Origin: DASWRT01 sp036403035
GTDB taxonomy: Bacteria; Pseudomonadota; Alphaproteobacteria; ATCC43930; CGMCC-115725
NCBI GenBank assembly: GCA_036403035.1
Contig: DASWRT010000123.1
Location: forward strand, 1-6,723
Direction of reading: 5' to 3'
Length of the DNA: 6,723 bases
A program made the translations under genes and the position numbers. The notes under the pieces were generated by a model that did no database searches, was not told where the DNA came from, and worked only from the letters and a program-made list of their open reading frames with translations. This document shows positions 1-4,966 of this stretch, piece by piece. How positions within the stretch are numbered: the first letter of the stretch is position 1; the number at the start of each line of letters is the position of its first letter.

Positions 1-855
1 GTTGCGCACCGCCTGATCGAGGCAGAGCGCCGAGCCTGCGAGAGATGCTGACCCGGTGATTTGGATGACCGGCTCCGTTCCGCGTGTGATCGCCACGTCG
101 CCGAGCCGGTAGTCTCCTGGTGCGGCCGAGGCGCCAGCGACGGCATCAGTCACGAGGATCGCGCGGTCGAGCCCCTTGGCGCGGAGATACACCTTCAGCG
201 TGTCCGGCGGGATATGGACGCCGTCGGCGATGAAGGACGCCGTGAGCCGGTCGTCGGCGAGCTGCGACAGGATCGGGTTCTCGCCTTTCGGCAGGAGCCG
301 CGCCACGCCGTTGCCGAGATGCGTCGACAGCGCCGCGCCGCGCGCCGCGGCCTCGCGCAGGGTCGCGGGATCGGCCGCGGTGTGGCCGAGCGCGACGACG
401 ATGCCCCGTGCGACGAGGCGGTCGATCAGATCGAGGGCGCCCGGCGCTTCCGGCGCCAGGGTCACGAGCAGGATGCGTCCGCTCGCCGCTTCCTGGAGCC
501 GGTCGAAGAGCGCCGGATCCGCGGGGCGCACATGTGCCGCCGGATGGCAGCCGCGGAAACCGTCCTCCCGCGAGATGAACGGTCCTTCGAGATGGTAGCC
601 GGCGACCATCGCGCGCCCGAGTTCGCTCGCCGCGACTGCCGCTTCAAGCGCGCGAAAGCAGGCGGCGAGGTTCGTTTCGCTTCCGGTGATGAGCGTCGGC
701 AGGCAGCGCGTCACGCCGGACGCGAGCATGGCGCGGAGCGCCCGGTCGAGATCGGTCCCGGTCAATCCCGGCGTGTTGAAGTCGACCCCGGCGAAGCCGT
801 TGACCTGGAGGTCGACGAGCCCGCCGGTGGTAAGGGTCGGTTCGCTGCGGCTCAT
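1..855 (-). CDS. nagA: N-acetylglucosamine-6-phosphate deacetylase (NagA family), C-terminus beyond the window
   Basis: Partial gene: 285 N-terminal residues are visible and the frame stays open to the left edge. The family is a metal-dependent amidohydrolase that deacetylates GlcNAc-6-P to GlcN-6-P in the cytoplasm. Family motifs in order: LVDLQVNGFAG (residues 13-23, with the Q-x-N that replaces the usual HxH), HLEGPF (metal ligand E90), ALGHT (H158), STHLGNG (H179), ADGVH (H214, substrate side) and VTDAVAG (catalytic D237). All core ligands are therefore present. E. coli NagA (382 aa) has about 50 residues before the matching PGFIDVQLNG strand; here only about 12 precede it. The start is chosen because its ATG overlaps the nagB stop as ATGA (852-855), which implies translational coupling. 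THLGNG replaces the E. coli THLYNAM, so this is a divergent subgroup and the exact N-acetyl sugar phosphate is inferred. Confidence 0.88.
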   Translation of the reverse strand, partial: MSRSEPTLTTGGLVDLQVNGFAGVDFNTPGLTGTDLDRALRAMLASGVTRCLPTLITGSETNLAACFRALEAAVAASELGRAMVAGYHLEGPFISREDGFRGCHPAAHVRPADPALFDRLQEAASGRILLVTLAPEAPGALDLIDRLVARGIVVALGHTAADPATLREAAARGAALSTHLGNGVARLLPKGENPILSQLADDRLTASFIADGVHIPPDTLKVYLRAKGLDRAILVTDAVAGASAAPGDYRLGDVAITRGTEPVIQITGSASLAGSALCLDQAVRN

Positions 856-1613
856 CGGGACGGCCGGACGGGCAGCAGTGCGGCCGACGCGGGGTCGAGA
901 TAGACGACCGCGTCGCCGTGCCGGCGCAGCGCCGAGGCGGGGTGCCGCGGCGTGATCGGGGCGTCCTCGTCCAGACAGTCGCGCACCGCCCGCGCCTTGC
1001 GCGCGTCCGGCGCCGCCGCGACGATGCGGCGGGCCGAGAGGATGAAGTCGATCGACGCGGAAATCGCCCGCGCCGGTACCGATTCCAGGTTCGGGAACCA
1101 GCCTTCGCCGACCTGCTGTTGCCGGCATGCCGCGTCGAGATCGACGACGATATAGGGCTCCGTCGTCGCGAAGTCGGCCGGCGGGTCGTTGAAGGCGAGA
1201 TGCCCGTTCTCGCCGATCCCGGCCAAGGCAAGGTCGACCGTGCGGCTGGCGAGCGCCGCCTTGAGCCGGGCGCACTCCGCCGCCGGGTCCGGCGCCAGCC
1301 CGTCGATCATCAGGCAACTCGCGAACGGCACGCGGCTCGTCAGCCGCTCCGTGAGGTAGCGGACGAAGCTCGCCGGATGGTCCGGTGCCAGCCCGACATA
1401 TTCGTCGAGATGGCACATGTCGATCCGCGTCCAGTCGATTCCGGGCGCACGGATCAGGCGGTCCAGCACACCGAACTGCGAAGCGCCGGTAGCGAACATC
1501 ACGAGCGCTTTCGCCTGCCGCGACAGCAGCGACCGCAAACGGTCCGCGACATCGTCGGCCGCGCGTGCCGTGAGGGACGCGGCATCGGGTAGGATCTCGA
1601 TGCGGAACCCCAT
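852..1613 (-). CDS. nagB: Glucosamine-6-phosphate deaminase (NagB family)
   Basis: Encodes 253 aa, close to the 266 aa of E. coli NagB. The family isomerises and deaminates GlcN-6-P to fructose-6-P plus ammonia in the cytoplasm. Visible motifs: a phosphate-loop-like ATGAS (41-45), HLDEYVGL with D70 at the position of E. coli Asp72, and GIGENGHLAFNDP (132-144) with H138 at the position of ring-opening His143. N136 stands where E. coli has Asp141, and D143 where it has Glu148. K206 lies in a DARKA segment near the expected phosphate-binding lysine. The frame stays open far upstream, antisense to the next gene, but ATG 1613 is preferred because AGGAGG precedes it by 10 nt and MGFRIEIL matches a family N-terminus. 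It is the first gene of a coupled nagB-nagA pair. A related sugar-phosphate isomerase/deaminase cannot be excluded. Confidence 0.87.
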   Translation of the reverse strand: MGFRIEILPDAASLTARAADDVADRLRSLLSRQAKALVMFATGASQFGVLDRLIRAPGIDWTRIDMCHLDEYVGLAPDHPASFVRYLTERLTSRVPFASCLMIDGLAPDPAAECARLKAALASRTVDLALAGIGENGHLAFNDPPADFATTEPYIVVDLDAACRQQQVGEGWFPNLESVPARAISASIDFILSARRIVAAAPDARKARAVRDCLDEDAPITPRHPASALRRHGDAVVYLDPASAALLPVRPSR

Positions 1614-1623
1614 CGTCGTGCTG

Positions 1624-1629
1624 CCTCCT
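1624..1629 (-). promoter_or_regulatory. Ribosome-binding site of nagB
   Basis: A perfect AGGAGG reads on the minus strand (cctcct on the plus strand), 10 nt before ATG 1613. It fixes the nagB start and rules against the much longer in-frame extension that would run antisense through the substrate-binding protein gene. Confidence 0.75.
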
Positions 1630-1726
1630 GTCAGACTTTGCGCCGACACTGCCGGGACCGGGCAGGCGCCGCAACGACATTCCCACCGCCGCGTATGCCT
1701 CCTATCGTGATCAAAAGAACGATCGG

Positions 1727-1731
1727 GGAGG
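1727..1731 (+). promoter_or_regulatory. Ribosome-binding site selecting the GTG start at 1737
   Basis: GGAGG lies inside a purine-rich run (GGGGAGGAAAGG) and ends 5 nt before GTG 1737. The upstream in-frame ATGs at 1638 and 1695 have no comparable site and would put a charged, non-secretory stretch ahead of the signal peptide. Confidence 0.7.
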
Positions 1732-1736
1732 AAAGG

Positions 1737-2921
1737 GTGTCTCGATCCGCACGACCGCTGCTGTTTCTGCTTGCCGCCGCCGCGGCGCTTTTTCCCGCTG
1801 CCGCGGCGAGGGCCGCTTCGCCGCCGCTTCCGGCGTCGCCCGTCGCGATCAACGTGATCGATGTCGGCGGGGCGCTCGCCCTGATGCAGAAGGGCTTCGA
1901 GGCCTATCGCGCGTCGCATCCGCAGCTCGTCTCCCGGATCAACTACGTAAAGGCTCCGGCGCCGGAACTCGCGGGCAAGATCCGGGCGCAGCAACAGGCC
2001 GGCCGCATCGATCTGGAATTGGTGCTGACGGGAAGCGACGGTCTCGCCGCCGGCCTCGAGCAGGATCTCTGGATCAAGCTCCTGCCCGAGTATGCGGACA
2101 GATTCCCCGACATCGAGGCGAACTACGAGCCGGCGGCGCTGAAACTGCACCGCGCGCAGGGACAGGGCTACGGAATCGTCGTCAATTATTACCCCTCGGG
2201 CCCGCTGCTCGAATACCTGCCGGATCGCGTCAAGGACGCGCCTCGTTCGGTCGGCGAACTGCTCGCCTGGTGCAAGGCCCACCCGAACCGCTTCATGTAT
2301 GCGAGGCCGGCAAATTCCGGACCGGGCCGCACCTTCATGATGGGGCTGCCGTACCTCCTCGGCGACAAGGATCCGCAAGATCCGGCGGAGGGGTGGGAGA
2401 AGACCTGGGCTTATCTGAAGGAACTCGACTCCTGCATCGAGTATTACCCCTCCGGTACGGGCGCTACGATGAAGGAGCTGGGCGAAGGATCGCGCGACCT
2501 GATCGTGACGACCACGGGATGGGACATCAATCCGCGCGTTCTCGGGATCGTGCCGAAATCAGCGGAGATCGCCGCGCTCACCGGCTTCCATTGGGTTTCG
2601 GACGCCTTCTTCATGGTCGTGCCCAAGGGCATTCCGAACGACAAGCTCGCCGTCGTGCTCGACCTTATGGCGTTCCTGCTCCAGCCGCAGCAGCAGGCTT
2701 TCGCGTACGACGAGGGCTACCTCTATCCGGGTCCCGCGGTCAGGAACGTCCCGCTGGAGATGGCGCCACAAGAGAGCCGGGATGCCATCCGCGAGTTCGG
2801 CCGCTCCGAATATGCCGACCTCATCGCCGGGAATCCGATCGAGCTGCCGCTGTCGCCGAAGGCGATGGTCGCCGCCTTCAGGAAGTGGGACGAGGAGGTC
2901 GGCAGCCGGAAGCGGAAATAG
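1737..2921 (+). CDS. Periplasmic ABC-transporter substrate-binding protein, family 1 type, substrate unknown
   Basis: Encodes 394 aa from a GTG start. The N-terminus is a typical Sec signal peptide: basic SRSAR, a hydrophobic Leu/Ala core (about residues 8-24), and ARA at 24-26 as a likely signal peptidase I site. There is no lipobox Cys, so the mature protein should be free in the periplasm. The mature part (about 367 aa) looks like a two-lobed extracellular solute-binding protein of the kind that includes PotD/YnjB-like proteins: INVIDVGGALALMQKGFEAY opens the first lobe, followed by DLELVLTGSDG, a GIVVNYYPSGP crossover and RFMYARPANSGPG. The C-terminal half has GATMKELGEGSRDLIVTTTGW, FFMVVPKG and a final FRKWDEEVG helix. 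Those resemblances are from memory and do not identify the ligand. No permease or ATPase gene is adjacent: nagB diverges upstream and a metal exporter converges downstream. An amino-sugar ligand is possible from position only. Confidence 0.8.
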   Translation: MSRSARPLLFLLAAAAALFPAAAARAASPPLPASPVAINVIDVGGALALMQKGFEAYRASHPQLVSRINYVKAPAPELAGKIRAQQQAGRIDLELVLTGSDGLAAGLEQDLWIKLLPEYADRFPDIEANYEPAALKLHRAQGQGYGIVVNYYPSGPLLEYLPDRVKDAPRSVGELLAWCKAHPNRFMYARPANSGPGRTFMMGLPYLLGDKDPQDPAEGWEKTWAYLKELDSCIEYYPSGTGATMKELGEGSRDLIVTTTGWDINPRVLGIVPKSAEIAALTGFHWVSDAFFMVVPKGIPNDKLAVVLDLMAFLLQPQQQAFAYDEGYLYPGPAVRNVPLEMAPQESRDAIREFGRSEYADLIAGNPIELPLSPKAMVAAFRKWDEEVGSRKRK

Positions 2922-2982
2922 GCGATTGCGTTCGGCATGCCGCCCTTCGTCACACCGCGACATGAAACCGGCGTCGCTACCG

Positions 2983-3012
2983 CCTGCCGTGCCGCCGACG
3001 GCGCGTGGCAGG
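2983..3012. terminator. GC-rich hairpin downstream of the substrate-binding protein gene
   Basis: CCTGCC (2983-2988) pairs with GGCAGG (3007-3012), and inside it CGCC (2993-2996) pairs with GGCG (3000-3003) around a GAC loop. It begins 61 nt after the stop at 2921. No T-run follows on either strand, so an intrinsic terminator is only a possibility; it may stabilise the 3' end of the message. Confidence 0.3.
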
Positions 3013-3048
3013 TCCGTAACCGAAACGTTCGCCTCGCTGAACCCCGAT

Positions 3049-3078
3049 GTGACGGTGCGGTGTGCCGCGCGCCGTCAC
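3049..3078. terminator. Strong hairpin between convergent genes, possible bidirectional terminator
   Basis: GTGACGG (3049-3055) and CCGTCAC (3072-3078) form a perfect 7-bp stem. It extends inward with GCGG (3057-3060) against CCGC (3065-3068) around a TGTG loop, leaving a small bulge near 3069-3071. It sits 22 nt beyond the stop of the metal exporter on the minus strand and 127 nt beyond the stop of the plus-strand gene. No clear T-tract follows in either direction. Position between convergent genes is the main argument. Confidence 0.4.
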
Positions 3079-3099
3079 AATACGGCTTTGCTTGTCCGC

Positions 3100-4512
3100 C
3101 TACTCCGCGGCTTCCGGCTCGCTTTCGGCGTCGCCGCTTTGCTGCGGCGGCTCGGCGTGGACGACGATCCGCCGCGCCTCCGGCCAGCGCCGGTGCATCG
3201 CGTGCTCGAACTCGTCGAGCACGTCATGCACCGCGTCGACCGTCTCTCTCCGGCCGAACCGGCAGTGCAGCACGACGAACAGGCCGTCCGCCGAGCGGCG
3301 GGCGCGGATGTCGTGCACGTCGATGATCGACGGGAAGGCGCGGGCGATGTCCTCCGCCGACCGGACGATGGCGGCCAACTCGTCGGCCGGCACTGCCTTC
3401 GCGTCGCGTTCCTCGACCAGCGCGGGCTCGATGTGGGTCTCGACTTCGACCTCCCCGCCGATCTCGTCGCGGACCGCCGCCTCCAGCGCGGTCGCGACGG
3501 CATGCGCGTCGCCGAGCCGGCGGCGGCCGTCGACTTCCAGGCTCAGGCTCACCGTCGGGCGGCCGGCGACGTGCTGCACCGTGACGCGGTGGACGGACAG
3601 CCCGCGGATCGCGGCCGTGACGCGGACGCGGTCGGCGATCCGCTCGTCGTCGAGCGCGATCGGCCGCACCCGGATCGCGAGGTCCGCCTCCGGCACCGCC
3701 GCCGACACGCGCGCCGCGAGCGCCTCCTTGATCGCCGCGACGCGGTCGAGCGGGTGCGTCCGGCTCACCGTGATGTCCAGGTCGGCGAACAGCGCGCTGC
3801 CGGCCGGCCGCACCCGCACGCGGTCGATGCCGGCGACGCCCGGCGACAGTGCCGCGATCGTGCGCACCCGTTCGGCGACGCCCTCGGGCGCGGCGTCGAT
3901 CAGCGTATCGATCGTGCGCCGGGCGAGGCGCCAGCCGGCGAGGCAGACGAAGAGCGCGACGCCGATCGCCGCCATCGCGTCGCCTTTCGGGTAGCCGAGC
4001 CACGTCAGCCCGAGCCCCGCGAGCACGACAGCGGAACTGAGGATGTCGGAGCTGAAATGCAGGGCGTCGGCTTCCAGCGCCTGACTCTTCGTCGCCTTCG
4101 CGACGCGGCTCAGCGCGCGCGCCCGGAACGCGTCGATCGCGATCGACAGCGCCATCACGCCGGCCGCCCACCAAGTCGCCTCGACCTCGACGTCGGCCGC
4201 GAGCAGCCGCTGCATGGCCTGATAGACGATCCAGACGCCGGTGAGGAAGAGCAGCACGGTTTCGGCCAGCGCCGAGACGCTCTCGATCTTGGCGTGCCCG
4301 TAGGGATGCTCCTCGTCGGGCGGCGCGCCGCTCACCCGCACCGCGAAGTAGGTCAGCAGCGTCGCGCCGAGATCGAGCAGGCTGTGCGCCGCCTCCGCAA
4401 GGATGCCGATGCTGCCGGTGAGCAGCCCGACGGTGAGCTTCGCCACCATCATGAAGCCGCTCGCCGCCACCGAGTTCAGCGCGACGCCCCGCTTGGCGTC
4501 GTCGTCGGTCAT
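3100..4512 (-). CDS. Cation diffusion facilitator family metal exporter with an extended, apparently triple C-terminal domain
   Basis: Encodes 470 aa; typical CDF proteins have about 300. The family exchanges divalent metal (Zn, Fe, Mn, Co, Cd) for protons across the inner membrane as a homodimer. Six transmembrane helices are visible at about 13-33, 35-58, 81-100, 113-128, 150-172 and 178-196. The transport site is HSLLD in TM2 (H43, D47) plus HFSSD in TM5 (H152, D156). HxxxD in both helices suggests a zinc-type CDF, against DxxxD in E. coli YiiP. DEEHPYGH (66-73) keeps the loop metal site. The cytoplasmic part (205-455) reads as three consecutive ferredoxin-like ZT_dimer-type units: about 205-285 without metal ligands, 290-365 with some (H308, H337, H360, E362), and 378-455 with the full set (H400, H416, H429, H452, E454). 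A short acidic tail follows. GGAG at 4522-4525, 9 nt upstream, supports ATG 4512. The substrate metal is inferred. Confidence 0.9.
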   Translation of the reverse strand: MTDDDAKRGVALNSVAASGFMMVAKLTVGLLTGSIGILAEAAHSLLDLGATLLTYFAVRVSGAPPDEEHPYGHAKIESVSALAETVLLFLTGVWIVYQAMQRLLAADVEVEATWWAAGVMALSIAIDAFRARALSRVAKATKSQALEADALHFSSDILSSAVVLAGLGLTWLGYPKGDAMAAIGVALFVCLAGWRLARRTIDTLIDAAPEGVAERVRTIAALSPGVAGIDRVRVRPAGSALFADLDITVSRTHPLDRVAAIKEALAARVSAAVPEADLAIRVRPIALDDERIADRVRVTAAIRGLSVHRVTVQHVAGRPTVSLSLEVDGRRRLGDAHAVATALEAAVRDEIGGEVEVETHIEPALVEERDAKAVPADELAAIVRSAEDIARAFPSIIDVHDIRARRSADGLFVVLHCRFGRRETVDAVHDVLDEFEHAMHRRWPEARRIVVHAEPPQQSGDAESEPEAAE

Positions 4513-4532
4513 GCTGGGGTGCTCCGTCCGAA

Positions 4533-4580
4533 GGTCCCGCGATGGAATTGACGCGCTGACGCGCGGGACCGAACCATCGC
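4533..4580 (-). promoter_or_regulatory. Two mutually exclusive hairpins in the exporter leader
   Basis: Two perfect inverted repeats share a strand. GGTCCCGCG (4533-4541) matches CGCGGGACC (4562-4570), a 9-bp stem. GCGATGG (4539-4545) matches CCATCGC (4574-4580), a 7-bp stem. They overlap at 4539-4541, so both cannot be fully paired at once. A perfect tandem 8-mer TGACGCGC lies in the loop (4549-4556 and 4557-4564). The proximal arm ends 7 nt from the GGAG ribosome-binding site at 4522-4525. This could be an RNA switch or a DNA operator. No known metal-sensing riboswitch was recognised, and the transcription start is unknown. Confidence 0.35.
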
Positions 4581-4675
4581 GCCGCTTCCGTCAAGGACAA
4601 ACGGCCGGAGCGGGGAGGACGTGCCGTACGGGCTTGAACGAAGGCCGACCGGTCGAGGCCAGCGGATTTTGATTA

Positions 4676-4868
4676 GGGGATCGGGGGGATAAGGAAAAAA
4701 GAAAACCCAGGCTTTAACGCGAAGGGCGCAAAGGAAACGCGACGGGCGCGAAGGTTTCAATGCGCGTCCGCGGCGCGCGGGAACTACGTGCGTCGCGTCC
4801 TTAGCGACACCTTTGCGGCCGTCGCGATAAAGCGTGAGCTTCTTTTTCCTTTTATCCCCCCGATCCCC
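4676..4868. repeat. Long imperfect palindrome, candidate dispersed palindromic (MITE-like) repeat
   Basis: The outer arms are a perfect 17-bp inverted repeat: 4676-4692 (GGGGATCGGGGGGATAA) and 4852-4868. Symmetry continues inward through A-rich/T-rich segments (4693-4705 against 4839-4851). It then reaches a block at 4711-4734 that matches the complement of 4810-4833 at 21 of 24 positions, and weaker pairing extends to about 4754 and 4791. The loop is about 36 nt. The A-rich tracts stand out from the GC-rich surroundings. No open reading frame or target-site duplication was evident. Transcribed from glnD, it would fold into a very long hairpin with T-rich RNA near its end, so it could also act as a terminator or RNA-processing site. 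The kind of element is inferred; the symmetry is read directly. Confidence 0.75.
4716..4754 (+). repeat. Two-copy 20-bp-period tandem repeat inside the palindrome arm
   Basis: AACGCGAAGGGCGCAAAGG (4716-4734) is followed at a 20-bp period by AACGCGACGGGCGCGAAGG (4736-4754), with 17 of 19 positions identical. The opposite arm carries degenerate complementary counterparts, so the duplication predates or is part of the palindrome. Confidence 0.7.
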
Positions 4869-4884
4869 AACCATCCCCCCGATC
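4854..4884 (+). repeat. 12-bp direct repeat at the right end of the palindrome
   Basis: ATCCCCCCGATC occurs at 4854-4865, within the outer palindrome arm, and again at 4873-4884 just outside it. With the arm copy on the left (complement within 4676-4690), this makes three copies of the same C-rich motif around the element. Confidence 0.6.
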
Positions 4885-4966
4885 TCCGATTCGGGTTTCT
4901 ATGGCGCCGGCCGATGCCGATCGGACGCTCGACTACCAGCGTGTCGGGCTCATGCGGCCGTCTGAA

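Larger units (their letters stand above)
1614..1736. promoter_or_regulatory. Divergent intergenic region between nagB and the substrate-binding protein gene
   Basis: These 123 bp must hold the promoters of both divergent units unless they are transcribed from further away. Two short inverted repeats are visible. One is CTGCC (1649-1653) with GGCAG (1661-1665), a 7-bp spacer. The other is ATCGT (1704-1708) with ACGAT (1719-1723), whose AT-richer 10-bp centre includes TGATCAAAAG. Either could be an operator for a regulator outside the window; GntR-type repressors commonly control nag genes. I see no convincing -35/-10 pair on either strand, so the promoter role rests on gene layout. Confidence 0.4.
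4513..4966. other. 454-bp intergenic region between glnD and the metal exporter gene
   Basis: No credible gene was found in this gap; reading frames across it are composition artefacts or parts of the palindrome. It holds the exporter ribosome-binding site and leader hairpins (4522-4580), GC-rich DNA with nothing recognised (4581-4675), a long palindrome (4676-4868), and about 98 bp downstream of the glnD stop. That last stretch begins with a second copy of a C-rich 12-mer (4873-4884). No intrinsic terminator of classic form follows glnD; the long palindrome may serve. Confidence 0.7.

Noticed and set aside
61..903. 280-codon plus-strand frame opposite nagA
   Set aside because: It is antisense to a gene with all NagA motifs, and its own translation is Arg/Glu-rich with no recognisable domain.
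1638..1736. ATG starts at 1638 or 1695 for the substrate-binding protein
   Set aside because: They lack a ribosome-binding site and would place a charged stretch before the signal peptide. GTG 1737 has GGAGG at the right distance and begins a standard signal peptide.
1614..2378. N-terminal extension of the nagB frame to 508 codons
   Set aside because: The extra 255 codons run antisense to the substrate-binding protein gene with low-complexity Arg/Gly sequence. The AGGAGG before ATG 1613 and the normal family length support the short form.
2782..4551. 589-codon plus-strand reading frame covering the metal exporter gene
   Set aside because: It is antisense to a clear CDF gene, is dominated by Arg/Asp/Ala/Pro as expected from GC-rich antisense DNA, and shows no domain. 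It also overlaps the end of the substrate-binding protein gene.
4589..4594. TTGACG on the minus strand as a -35 box for the exporter
   Set aside because: No acceptable -10 element lies 16-18 nt downstream; the hexamer at the expected place is CGGTCC.
3224..4600. 458-codon minus-strand frame overlapping the exporter in another frame
   Set aside because: Its translation is Arg/Gly/Ala-rich without motifs, while the overlapping frame has transmembrane helices and conserved CDF motifs.
4509..4874. 121-codon minus-strand frame across the glnD-exporter gap
   Set aside because: Most of it is the palindromic repeat and the exporter leader. It shows no family resemblance and no ribosome-binding site evident.
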